From the NCBI RefSeq assembly GCF_018736045.1, contig NZ_CP076133.1:806001-870000 (forward strand): a stretch of 64,000 nt of DNA, written 5' to 3'. The stretch is from Flammeovirga yaeyamensis (lineage in GTDB: Bacteria; Bacteroidota; Bacteroidia; Cytophagales; Flammeovirgaceae). Both the position numbers and the translations under genes were made by a program. Within the stretch, counting starts at the first letter, position 1; the number at the start of each line of letters is the position of its first letter. The notes below the pieces were generated by a model that had not been told where the DNA came from, did not search any database, and saw only the letters and a list, made by a program, of their open reading frames with translations. Shown here in pieces: positions 1 through 9,279 of this stretch.

Positions 1-55
1 TGAGGGTTTTTGTCGTCGGTCGTCTTATTTCGTCTCAATTAAAAATAGAAGAAAA

Positions 56-2962
56 CTATAGTGTTTGTTTTAGTTTTTCTTCTGAAACTCGTTGCTTAAT
101 TTCGAATCCATTGAGAACCACAGGAACATCCTGCGCGTAGTTTTGAACAATTACTTTAACAGCCGATTGGCCGTCTGAGTAGATGTAATAAGTAGCTTTT
201 GCTGGATACAAGTTTCCAAGTTTAACACCACTTGTAGGCTCTATTGCTGGAATAGGCATACGATTACCTTTATTGTCTTTTACACTTATCTGGTAAGTGT
301 TTAATTTCTTCTCTAGAATGGCATTTCCTTTTACTCTTGCCAATACTTTAATCGAGTGATGGTAAGTAGTTAACTCATACTTTCCTTTAGGAAGGTTGTT
401 GAACGTTAACTCGATTTGATCGTCTGCTTTTGCAGTCACACCGTCCATCGCTAAGTAAGGTAGGTTACCTAAAAGACCAAATGCAGTATTCCATTTTAAG
501 TCGCCATTTTTAGCAGCAACACTTACCTCTGCATTTTCATAATCTTTTAAAGTAAAGCTTTTGTTTTCGTCCCAACGGTTCCAATCGAATTGTAACAATT
601 GATCTTTACCACCTAGGTCGACTTTAACAATTGGGAAGTCGTTAACATCAGAAATTTCCTTCTTTCTCATATCTGTTGAGTAAGGGAATGTTTCACCTTC
701 CAATGTTGCCGATTTTAACCCTTTCGCTTTTGCTGTAATTTTAAATTTACCTGCATTCAAAGTAGAGTTCAAGATAATTGATGCTGTACCCCAATACGAT
801 TTATTTGGGTTGGCGCCAATCTCTTTACCACCGATTAAAACACCTTCACCTTCGATTTTGAAGGATACCATTGTTTCGTTATCACCTACAACTTTGTTGC
901 CGTCTTTATCTACGATATAGGCTCTCACCATTCTCATATCACCGCCACTTGCAAGGATATCAGCATTCTGATCTTCCAATTCTAGTTTTAGTTGATATGC
1001 TTTTCCGTATTTGTTCAAAGTATAATCAGCCACTTGTTGACCTCTGATGAAACCTTTGGCTGATAAATCGCCATATTCACCCACTAATCTAAATGTATAA
1101 GATGGAGAATTACAGAAAGCCCTGTTAGGGTCATCATCAGGTTTTTGTCTTGCGATTAATTTACCGTCGTTGTATAACTCTACTTCATCACAGTTACTGA
1201 AAACTACAATGTTGTTGTTTTTACTTGCTCTTTCATCCGCAATGTACACCATTGGAACATCTGTCATTTCCGATTTATACCAGAAGTTCACAGGGTTAGG
1301 TACTCTGAAGATAGAATAAGGTCTTCTTACTTGCATACCCCAATCTTTTTGGAAAGAGAAGTAATCGTGTGCTGTCCAAAGTGCTACCCCAAAACGGTTG
1401 GCAGATGCTTTAGATTTCGATACTTCGAATTGGTTGGTTAATGCATCATCAGAACTACCGTGCTCACATAAGAAAGAGAAATCATTCTCAGTTACAGGCA
1501 TGTTTTGGTAATCCATTGGTGTATAGATATCACAAACTCCAGAGTGCACAGGACCTGTCCAAGGGGCACCGTTAGAACCTGTCATACGTGTAGGATCTTC
1601 TTCTTTACAAGCATAGTGTAAACGTTCTACTGGACCTCTATGGTTTAAACCTCCACTCCACATCAAGATCGATGGGTGATTTCTGTGGTTTCTGATCATA
1701 ATTCTAGTCGCTTCCTCTAGGTTGTCGAACCATTCTCCTTCTACGAAGTGAATCCAAGAAGGTGCTTCTTCAATCAACAAGATACCTAGTTCATCACATG
1801 CTTCGATAAATGCATTGTCGTGAGGATAGTGTGCCAAACGAACCACGTTATAACCTGTTTCTTTAAACTGTTCAGCATCTTTTCTATGCAAACTGTTGGC
1901 AACAGCATCACCTACATAAGGGTATTGTTGGTGCTTGTTTACACCGACCAATTCAATATTCTCACCGTTTAATAAGAAGCCTTCACCATGGATGAAATCA
2001 AATTGTCTAATTCCAAGAGGATTCTCGACAACATCCATCAATTGATCGTCTTGATACACTAAAGTTTGCACTTTGTATAAATAAGGATCATCGATAGACC
2101 AACGTCTTAAATTCTCTGTAATACCTGTAGTTTGTTGGAATGTGTGAGATGCTTTTGGCGCAATCTGATAGGTTTCTGTTGCTTTAGTAACTACATAACC
2201 CTCTTTATCAACTACTCTTTGAACAACAGTAGTTTTAGATGGAGTAGACTGTGTGTTCTTCACTGTCGATCTGATGTTGATCGTTGCATTGCTTTTCGAG
2301 ATGGTCGGTGTAGTGATGAATACACCCGCATATTTATCTTCCCAATCGAAAGTAATGTGTACAGGATTCTTCACTACTAAATATACATCACGATACAAAC
2401 CACTGTAAAGAATATAGTCTCTACGGTCGCCATCAGGAGGAATAACTGGGTTTGGACGGTTGTCTACGCTTAGCACGATAGAGTTAGCACTTCCGTCTTT
2501 CTTTACATAGTCTGTTACATCAAAGCTAAAAGGAGTGAAGCCACTCACCATATCTTGACCTACAAACTCTCCATTTACCCAAAGTTTAGTGTTTTGGTGT
2601 GCTCCTTCGAACTCTAGAAATACCTTTTGTTCTTTTGTTGCTTCTACCTTTAACTCCTTTCTATAATAGCCAATGTATCTTTGGAAAGTGAGCTGTGAAG
2701 AAGTATCAGAAGAGTTATCCAACTCGTTAGAAGAAAGCTTCATTACATGAGGGACATTTACTTTTTCCCATTGGCTATCGTCGAAGCCTGGATCGCTTAC
2801 TTCTTTTTCGTTGAGTTCACCTCGGTGGAAGGACCACTGTTGGTTAATATCTTGTTTCACTCGAGCTTCTTGAAGCTGTTGAGTGCTCTGGGCATTACCC
2901 CATTGGGGCGCAATAAGCCCCAATAGGAAAATACCACAGATAATTAATTCATTTCTTTTCAT
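56..2962 (-). CDS. Exported GH2 (beta-galactosidase-like) protein with altered acid/base residue
   Basis: This 968-residue exported protein has glycoside hydrolase family 2 architecture and should act on galactan oligosaccharides. Residues 1-24 are a signal peptide ending NAQ. A sugar-binding jelly roll (about 40-200), an immunoglobulin-like domain (200-315) and a TIM barrel (315-610) follow, with GVNKHQQYP near the barrel entry as in beta-galactosidases. The likely nucleophile is E500 in LCEHG. Where GH2 enzymes carry W-S-x-G-N-E, this one reads WSGGLN (435-440), so Asn replaces the acid/base Glu. The last 300 or so residues are beta-rich accessory domains I cannot name. The gene starts 10 bases after the GH86 stop codon and is its operon partner. 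The family call is firm. Whether it is an ordinary hydrolase is uncertain. Confidence 0.85.
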   Translation of the reverse strand: MKRNELIICGIFLLGLIAPQWGNAQSTQQLQEARVKQDINQQWSFHRGELNEKEVSDPGFDDSQWEKVNVPHVMKLSSNELDNSSDTSSQLTFQRYIGYYRKELKVEATKEQKVFLEFEGAHQNTKLWVNGEFVGQDMVSGFTPFSFDVTDYVKKDGSANSIVLSVDNRPNPVIPPDGDRRDYILYSGLYRDVYLVVKNPVHITFDWEDKYAGVFITTPTISKSNATINIRSTVKNTQSTPSKTTVVQRVVDKEGYVVTKATETYQIAPKASHTFQQTTGITENLRRWSIDDPYLYKVQTLVYQDDQLMDVVENPLGIRQFDFIHGEGFLLNGENIELVGVNKHQQYPYVGDAVANSLHRKDAEQFKETGYNVVRLAHYPHDNAFIEACDELGILLIEEAPSWIHFVEGEWFDNLEEATRIMIRNHRNHPSILMWSGGLNHRGPVERLHYACKEEDPTRMTGSNGAPWTGPVHSGVCDIYTPMDYQNMPVTENDFSFLCEHGSSDDALTNQFEVSKSKASANRFGVALWTAHDYFSFQKDWGMQVRRPYSIFRVPNPVNFWYKSEMTDVPMVYIADERASKNNNIVVFSNCDEVELYNDGKLIARQKPDDDPNRAFCNSPSYTFRLVGEYGDLSAKGFIRGQQVADYTLNKYGKAYQLKLELEDQNADILASGGDMRMVRAYIVDKDGNKVVGDNETMVSFKIEGEGVLIGGKEIGANPNKSYWGTASIILNSTLNAGKFKITAKAKGLKSATLEGETFPYSTDMRKKEISDVNDFPIVKVDLGGKDQLLQFDWNRWDENKSFTLKDYENAEVSVAAKNGDLKWNTAFGLLGNLPYLAMDGVTAKADDQIELTFNNLPKGKYELTTYHHSIKVLARVKGNAILEKKLNTYQISVKDNKGNRMPIPAIEPTSGVKLGNLYPAKATYYIYSDGQSAVKVIVQNYAQDVPVVLNGFEIKQRVSEEKLKQTL

Positions 2963-2972
2963 TGTTTTTGCT

Positions 2973-5861
2973 TTAGCGTATCAGAATTCGTTTTGTTGTT
3001 GTTCCATTTTCTGAAATGATTTTTACCAAGTAAATACCATTTTGATAATTGCCTTCTAGGTCTAACTTCACTTGATTAGCACTTAAGTCGAAAGAGAAAG
3101 TATCAACAACTTTACCATTCAAATCGATGATTTCCACCTTTTGAATTCTACTTGATGCTCTCAAATTGATTTCTTGGTGTCCATTCAGTGGATTTGGGAA
3201 AAGTGTAATTTGCTCTTCTAATCTAAGGTTGTCATCCGATGATAGGATAGGGTTATAGTTTAACTCATCAAAAGTATCTTCAGCAATATTTAAAGTACTT
3301 AAACTACCTCTCTTCACTAATCGAGCAACTAATTCTAGTTCTTGATAATTTACAGGCTCTGCAATGATCGATAAGTCAATATCAATTTCGCTTGTTCCTT
3401 CTGCAACTTCTACACGAGCACTTCCCAATAAGAAAGCGTCACCCCAAAGTTCTAATACGATATCACGGTCTTTCGATGCGTTGTAGGATACTTTGTAAGT
3501 GTTAGTTGTTCCAGATTCCACTTCATTATCACCAGAAACAAAGGCAATTTCATCCGTTAAAATGCTTTCTAAAGTGAAAGCTAATTTATCGATTGTTGCG
3601 GTGCCTGTTTGCGATATCAAATGAATAGGGTAGTTGCCTGAAGGCATTTCTACAGTTGCCTCTGCCGTGTTCATATCAGCGTTAAAGCTTAAAGGTGCAG
3701 AAACAGATTCATTATTAATGGTCATCACCACTTCAGAAACATCACTGTCTGATGCACCGTCTACAGCTAATTTATACACCGCCGATTCGTCTACATTTAC
3801 AGTATAAGAAGTCCATTCTGATTCGTTTAACACGATATCGTAGTTAGTGGCACCGTCTTTAATATTTACACCCTCATTAATTCTATATTTTCCATACTCG
3901 TTTACATCATTTAATGAGTGGTAACCAATTGATAAACCACCGATATCAAAATCTTCTGCCTCAATAGTTGAAGGAAGGTCAATATCACTTCTAAATGGAA
4001 CACGTTGTGTTTGGTTGTAAATATTGATCACTTTCAAGACTACCGAACTTACTGTACCTTCATCATCAGGGAACGTAATTTCTACTGTATTATCTTGTTT
4101 AAGTAATGAATGAGGAACAGGAATCTCAATAGAACCAAAGAAGTCTTCTCTGTCTGCTTGATCGTATCCTTTCCAATTATTCAAAGCACTAACAGTTACT
4201 CCGTTTACTTTAACTGATGGACGTTTTGTTTTATCGTGTTTTCTACCGATTGACATTCTTAAACGTGCCTCGCCATTTGCTGCATCTAGTTCTACATTTT
4301 TAAATGAGAAAGTAAGCTTTTCGTTGGCAGCAATCGTCTTCATATGATCTTCTGAGTAGTACTCTTTTCTAACTGATTTTTTAGAGAAGATCACTGGTCT
4401 TTCTAAATCATATGTCAATACCACAGTTTCATGTGGTTCAAGTGTTACACTTTGTGGATTTGTGATATCTTCATCAGAATAAATAGGAGATTCCTCTTTG
4501 TAGATCTTTAAGCTTCTTTTATTGACTTTGGATACATTACCCAATCCAGAAACAAAGTTTAAAGCTACAGTTTGATTTTCTCTTCTTAAACTGTTCAAAC
4601 AAACATAGGCTTTATTACCATCAACAAACGCTTGTACCAATAAATCTTGATCGTTTGTATTAATTCTAACTCTAGTACCATCCACACCTTTCCAAAGGTC
4701 GTAGAAGAATCTTTTAGCCGTATAGAAATATCTAGTTGGTTTGTTGTTAACAATTGATTCTTTGTCAGGTCTCCAAAGGTTAGCACCGTAAGGTTCCCAG
4801 TCGTTTGCTTCGTAGAACCAAGGAGATTTACCAGTGTTGAAAGGGATAGAGATCAACATACGGTCTTCTCTGTCCATTAGTTCGAACATCAAGTGGTTAG
4901 TGGAACGAATCGTCTGAATACTGATGATGTCAGAGTAGATGTTGTTTTCTGTTACTGGAATTCCACCATATTCTGTGATCGCGTGCGGCTTTACTTTACC
5001 CCATTTGATGTTACTGTATGTTTCAATCAAATCAAGAATGGCGATAGAATTACTACCTGATCTTTCTGTGTCGCCACCTTTTACGTTGATACCGTCATAA
5101 AGGTGAGTAGAAAAACCGTCCATATGTTCACCGGCAACATCCATGAACATCTTCATTCTCGAGTTCCAATGTTCAAAATCCCAAAGTTCTAAAGAAGGCC
5201 AAGCCGAAGAGTAACCGACTACTTTTGTATCTAGTCCTTCTTCTTTGAATGCTTTACCTATATCTCTAAAGTATTCCGCTGTTTTTCTGCGAACTGCTGC
5301 TTCAGTATATTTTCCATTTTCTGTAAACTCATCTGCATGTACGAAAGGTTCGTTTACCGGCTCGTAATAATCAGGACGGAAATCGTCTTCGTAATTGTAT
5401 TTGAAATACTTTGCAGCAAACTTGCCTGCTTCATCCGTATCCATTTCCATACGAATCATAGCTGATGGGTGGTCCGTTACCACCATTTGTTTCGTCACAT
5501 ATTTAAAATGTGATGAATTCTTAAGTGAGTTGATACTATTGGCACCATCGACCATAATTTTATTATCAGACGGTAAACCGTTCTGAGAAATATAGTCGTT
5601 GTATCTACCAAAAGCACCCCAAAAAGAACGGCCTAAAGTTACGCCCCATTCTTTCAGGTCTTCCATGTCTTGATCTTCGTAGTCTTTACCAGGAGCCATG
5701 TGGATATTGAAGTACTTCGTTCTATCCAGCTCGGATACATCATTTAAATAACGTTGAGTTTCAAAGTCAATAGTCACTGCCGTCTGTGCTTCAACTTTGG
5801 TAGTCACAAGGATTGTAGCTAACGCCAATACCTTTGTAAAATTGATAAAAAATAATTTCAT
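2973..5861 (-). CDS. GH86 beta-agarase/beta-porphyranase with CBM6-like and T9SS sorting domains
   Basis: This is probably a secreted endo-enzyme that cuts beta-1,4-galactosidic bonds in agar or porphyran. Residues 1-25 are a signal peptide. The clan GH-A barrel fills roughly 28-400, with N170-E171-P172 (VNEPF) as the acid/base motif and E297 (ITEYGG) as the likely nucleophile. Beta-rich domains follow, including a CBM6-like module near 630-770 that opens IEAEDFDIGG. The last 75 residues (FPNPLNG to KRILIR) are a type A T9SS sorting domain, so the protein is exported across the outer membrane or anchored to the surface. It has its own promoter (5894-5901) and is followed after 10 bases by the GH2 gene. 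Agarase and porphyranase activity cannot be separated by eye. Confidence 0.9.
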   Translation of the reverse strand: MKLFFINFTKVLALATILVTTKVEAQTAVTIDFETQRYLNDVSELDRTKYFNIHMAPGKDYEDQDMEDLKEWGVTLGRSFWGAFGRYNDYISQNGLPSDNKIMVDGANSINSLKNSSHFKYVTKQMVVTDHPSAMIRMEMDTDEAGKFAAKYFKYNYEDDFRPDYYEPVNEPFVHADEFTENGKYTEAAVRRKTAEYFRDIGKAFKEEGLDTKVVGYSSAWPSLELWDFEHWNSRMKMFMDVAGEHMDGFSTHLYDGINVKGGDTERSGSNSIAILDLIETYSNIKWGKVKPHAITEYGGIPVTENNIYSDIISIQTIRSTNHLMFELMDREDRMLISIPFNTGKSPWFYEANDWEPYGANLWRPDKESIVNNKPTRYFYTAKRFFYDLWKGVDGTRVRINTNDQDLLVQAFVDGNKAYVCLNSLRRENQTVALNFVSGLGNVSKVNKRSLKIYKEESPIYSDEDITNPQSVTLEPHETVVLTYDLERPVIFSKKSVRKEYYSEDHMKTIAANEKLTFSFKNVELDAANGEARLRMSIGRKHDKTKRPSVKVNGVTVSALNNWKGYDQADREDFFGSIEIPVPHSLLKQDNTVEITFPDDEGTVSSVVLKVINIYNQTQRVPFRSDIDLPSTIEAEDFDIGGLSIGYHSLNDVNEYGKYRINEGVNIKDGATNYDIVLNESEWTSYTVNVDESAVYKLAVDGASDSDVSEVVMTINNESVSAPLSFNADMNTAEATVEMPSGNYPIHLISQTGTATIDKLAFTLESILTDEIAFVSGDNEVESGTTNTYKVSYNASKDRDIVLELWGDAFLLGSARVEVAEGTSEIDIDLSIIAEPVNYQELELVARLVKRGSLSTLNIAEDTFDELNYNPILSSDDNLRLEEQITLFPNPLNGHQEINLRASSRIQKVEIIDLNGKVVDTFSFDLSANQVKLDLEGNYQNGIYLVKIISENGTTTKRILIR

Positions 5862-5893
5862 ACCGAATGTTGATTAGTAATAATTCATTAATT

Positions 5894-5901
5894 CAAATAT
5901 A
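5894..5901 (-). promoter_or_regulatory. -7 promoter element for the GH86-GH2 pair
   Basis: On the minus strand this reads TATATTTG, an exact match to the Bacteroidota -7 consensus TAnnTTTG, 33 bases before the GH86 start codon. There is no TTG at the usual -33 distance, which suits an activator-dependent promoter. A GGGGGT block on the plus strand (5946-5951) lies exactly 45 bases upstream, as it does at the susC promoter. A shared AGTGnnGAAAA block begins at 5921. Confidence 0.6.
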
Positions 5902-6040
5902 GTAGTCATAATAGGGTTAGAGTGGCGAAAATTTTTGCTAAAACAGGGGGTGATTTTATTCTTCCCATGTCTACAACCACTACTTTGCTTCATAGGCCTA
6001 AATTATCAAAATTGCCTTTCAATACGTTTAGGCTGTATAT

Positions 6041-6080
6041 GAAAAGAAGCAGAATACCATTTTATAGGTATTCTGCTTCT
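6041..6080 (-). terminator. Hairpin after the susCD-lipoprotein operon
   Basis: A long, almost perfect hairpin with arms AGAAGCAGAATACC and GGTATTCTGCTTCT lies 17 bases past the stop codon of the lipoprotein gene. On the minus strand it is followed by a short T run. It probably ends or attenuates transcription before the GH86-GH2 pair, which has its own promoter. Confidence 0.75.
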
Positions 6081-6096
6081 ATTAGAGTACTAATAT

Positions 6097-7611
6097 TTAG
6101 TTTACTGGAGGAACTTCATATTCATAGAATTTGAAATTATCGAATAACATTTCGACTTCTCCTGCATCACCACAACCTGGTTGGAAGTGAAGTTTAGCTT
6201 CTTCCCAATCCTCAGGAGCTTGTTTATCTGTAAGGATTGTTATCTTCTGCCATGTACCTTCATTTTCAGGTTTCAAGGCATCTGTACAACAACGGCCTAA
6301 CCATTGTTTGTATCCATCAGACCAACCTGCAGCAGGTTGCATTCTCCAAGTCATTTCAAAGTTATTTCCAGCTGGGTTTGATACTACTTTCACCCAGAAT
6401 TCTAAGGCATAAGTCTTACCTTTTTCAATCTTGAAGAATCCTTCGTTTTGACCAATTTGTGAATTCGTACCCGCATCCATTTTTACCATCAACGAGTTAG
6501 AACCCTCTTGAGCATCAGAACTAGTGTTTGATAGGTAAGTGTTTCCTTTGATGTTGTATGGATCACCAAATGGAGCGATTGTACCGTCTTCAAAGCTTGT
6601 ATTTACTGTTAGTAAGTTTACTAAGAAAATATTTACGTTTTCATCTGTAAACGTGTCTAATTTCACGAAGTCAGAAGATTCTACTGTACCTACACTAGCA
6701 TCGTAAGATACTGTTGCTGTTTGAGAGTTTAATAGATCTTGCTCTAAATGTAACTCAATAATACTAGCATCAGCAGGGTTTAATTGGATTGATTTAATCA
6801 CTGCATCATCAGTACCGTTCACTTTAACACTGAATGCTGGAATTTGAGTTTCATCCACCACATTCATTTCTCTAGAGAATTGTAATTGTACAACACCAGG
6901 AAGGTTAGTTTCATTAGCTTCAGTCATTAGAACTGGTAAAGTTGATGGAATAACTTCGATAAAGTCAACCATTACTAATGAATCAGGACGTCCAAAAGGT
7001 TCTGCTCTCGAAGAAACTAATCCTACATCGAATTTACCCAATTTCTTGTATTGAACTTCAACAGTTTTAGTGACAAGCGATTCGTCCTCGCCTTCCAATA
7101 ACCATTCAAAAGTATCAGGAGATCCCGAACTAGTGTCTGTCATTGTTACAATAGAACCCGCTTCAATAACGTACTTACCGTCTTTTACTGAATAGTTACC
7201 TTCTACTTTGGTTACTGCTATTTTAGTAGTAATGGTATCTAAAACGTTCACGATAAACAATGAATCGTGATCACGAATACCTGTAGAGTCAGGGAATTGC
7301 CATTCAATTTTTAAAGGTACATCACCCACTTCCATGAACTTTACATAAGCTGTTTCTTCATCCAAAACAGAATCGTTGTTGTTGATGAAATAATTTGGTG
7401 CAGGAATAGACCATTTTCTAGAAGAATAGCCTTTTGAACCATCTGCAATAGCAATTTGGTTGTTTACCTCTACCGTGATTTGTCCTTGGTATGAGGAGAA
7501 AATGGCTACGTCTTGGAAGTCCCCGTGAGGAACTACATCGTCTTTTTGGCAGGATGTGAGAGCAGCTGCAAACGCCATCGCTCCTACGCATATATTTTTT
7601 AGAAGTTTCAT
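6097..7611 (-). CDS. SusE-position surface glycan-binding lipoprotein
   Basis: This 504-residue lipoprotein occupies the position of SusE/SGBP proteins, directly after SusD. It should bind galactan at the cell surface and feed it to SusCD. The signal sequence ends in an LTSC lipobox with C21. Two or three immunoglobulin-like or PKD-like domains fill residues 30-330; the segment with DTSSGSPDTFEWLLEG is PKD-like. The C-terminal 170 residues, from VNTSFEDGTIAPFGDPYN, resemble a CBM4/9-type jelly roll. It begins 19 bases after susD, so it is co-transcribed. Such lipoproteins diverge quickly, so position supports the role more than sequence does. Confidence 0.75.
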   Translation of the reverse strand: MKLLKNICVGAMAFAAALTSCQKDDVVPHGDFQDVAIFSSYQGQITVEVNNQIAIADGSKGYSSRKWSIPAPNYFINNNDSVLDEETAYVKFMEVGDVPLKIEWQFPDSTGIRDHDSLFIVNVLDTITTKIAVTKVEGNYSVKDGKYVIEAGSIVTMTDTSSGSPDTFEWLLEGEDESLVTKTVEVQYKKLGKFDVGLVSSRAEPFGRPDSLVMVDFIEVIPSTLPVLMTEANETNLPGVVQLQFSREMNVVDETQIPAFSVKVNGTDDAVIKSIQLNPADASIIELHLEQDLLNSQTATVSYDASVGTVESSDFVKLDTFTDENVNIFLVNLLTVNTSFEDGTIAPFGDPYNIKGNTYLSNTSSDAQEGSNSLMVKMDAGTNSQIGQNEGFFKIEKGKTYALEFWVKVVSNPAGNNFEMTWRMQPAAGWSDGYKQWLGRCCTDALKPENEGTWQKITILTDKQAPEDWEEAKLHFQPGCGDAGEVEMLFDNFKFYEYEVPPVN

Positions 7612-7630
7612 GTTCTAATTAATTTAATTG

Positions 7631-9265
7631 TTATTTGATGTTAGGGTTAGTTAGTGCTTCGTCTACTGGAATAGGGAAGTAATCATGTGCTAGTGGCGTG
7701 TAAGCTGCTGCACCCTCTCCATATTCTTGTAAAATTGCGGCTTCAGCGTCGTCTGCTGTTGCATAACGTAACACACCGGCTTCAAGAACAAATTCCAATT
7801 TAGATAATCTTGTATATTGCTCTTTTACTTTACCCCAACGTCTTAAATCGACCCAACGGATATCATGACCTTCAAACATTAGTTCTTTTGGTCTTTCATC
7901 CCACATGATGTGCTCCATTAAAGAGTTAGCATCGTAGTTTAATGGTTCTAACTGAAGTACGCCTGATCTAGCTCTGATTTTGTTAATCAAAGTAACTGCT
8001 TCATTTACTGCTGCATCACCTTCTAATTTAAGAATACACTCAGCATACAATAAATAAATATCTGCTAAACGAACAATTCTTTCGTTAATACCTGAGCTGT
8101 AGTTATCACCAATACCATCATTTTCGTTTTGGTGGTTTTGGAATTTTCTTAAATAAGATGCTTCACCGTTATTGAAACCTGCTTTTTCAACTTCTTTTTG
8201 ATAGTAAATAGTTTCATCATCAGCTAAAGCGATAGAAGCTTCACATCTTAAAGAGTACAATCTACCTTCGTTACGACTATCTGCAGGATCCATAGGATCT
8301 TCTTTTAATTGCATTGTCATCCAGTACGATGGCATTACAACTCTCCATCCACCTGCACCACCTGGCGCCATTGTTCTTGCTCTTGTAGTACCTTCAGAAC
8401 CAGTAGGACCATCTAAGTTACCTGCTGCACCAGAACCTTGCTTTTGTGTTGCTGAGAATACTACCTCAAAGATAGACTCTGAGTTGAATTCGTGCTCTGC
8501 ATCAAAGTTCCAAGAAATCTCTGGAGTTAATTGATACAAGTCAGCACGATCAACGATCTTTTTGTATTCTGCTTTCGCTGAATTATAATCTTTTTCGTTG
8601 ATATAAACATGACCTAAGAAACTTGTAGCTGCACCCCAAGTAGCACGACCTAAGTTTTTGTCGTCCCAAGACTCAGGAAGTTTTTCTTGTGCATGCTTTA
8701 AATCTGATAAGATTAAAGCCAAGATCTCTTCACGATCTGAAAGTGGTTTCGCGAAATCTTCTTTAGAAGTAGGAACTGTTTCGTGAAGAATAATATTACC
8801 TTGGTTATAAGTATTGAACAACCAGTAATAGCAAATACCACGAATAAAGTGTGCTTCTGCTAAATACAATTCTTTCTCTTCTTCTAACATGTCGATGTCT
8901 ACAATATTCTCCAATACTTGGTTAGCACGAAGAATACCCGTATAAAGACCTGCCCACTTTTCTTTTACTACAGAAGTGTTGTCGTTAAAAGAAAGCTTTT
9001 GAAGTGCCTGAGCTCCGGCATTCCAGTTGTTAGGACGGCCAGTATCAGATCTTACAGGAGTATTTACTGCTGATGTACCACCAGTAACACCATGTCCTTG
9101 TAGTGCACTATATGTGGCCATTAAGCCTTTGAATGCATCTTCTTTAGTTTTCCAGAAGGAATCTTCTGTAATCGTATTTGGATTCTTTACATCGAAATAG
9201 TCTGTACAGCTTGATAATGTAGCTGACAAAGCAAGTCCAACGAATATTTTTGATATTAATTTCAT
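7631..9265 (-). CDS. susD: SusD/RagB-family outer-membrane glycan-binding lipoprotein
   Basis: This 544-residue SusD-family lipoprotein forms the lid on the SusC transporter and captures oligosaccharides at the surface. The signal peptide ends in LSSC with C20, followed by the family-typical TDYFDVKNPNTITEDSFW. Helical TPR-like segments follow, and the C-terminal signature RPKELMFEGHDIRWVDLRRWG (written here only as a landmark near residues 455-475) ends with DYFPIPVDEALTNPNIK. It starts 14 bases after the susC stop codon and ends 19 bases before the next lipoprotein gene. Family assignment is firm; the ligand is inferred from the surrounding GH86 and sulfatase genes. Confidence 0.95.
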   Translation of the reverse strand: MKLISKIFVGLALSATLSSCTDYFDVKNPNTITEDSFWKTKEDAFKGLMATYSALQGHGVTGGTSAVNTPVRSDTGRPNNWNAGAQALQKLSFNDNTSVVKEKWAGLYTGILRANQVLENIVDIDMLEEEKELYLAEAHFIRGICYYWLFNTYNQGNIILHETVPTSKEDFAKPLSDREEILALILSDLKHAQEKLPESWDDKNLGRATWGAATSFLGHVYINEKDYNSAKAEYKKIVDRADLYQLTPEISWNFDAEHEFNSESIFEVVFSATQKQGSGAAGNLDGPTGSEGTTRARTMAPGGAGGWRVVMPSYWMTMQLKEDPMDPADSRNEGRLYSLRCEASIALADDETIYYQKEVEKAGFNNGEASYLRKFQNHQNENDGIGDNYSSGINERIVRLADIYLLYAECILKLEGDAAVNEAVTLINKIRARSGVLQLEPLNYDANSLMEHIMWDERPKELMFEGHDIRWVDLRRWGKVKEQYTRLSKLEFVLEAGVLRYATADDAEAAILQEYGEGAAAYTPLAHDYFPIPVDEALTNPNIK

Positions 9266-9279
9266 GATTGTGAGTAAGT

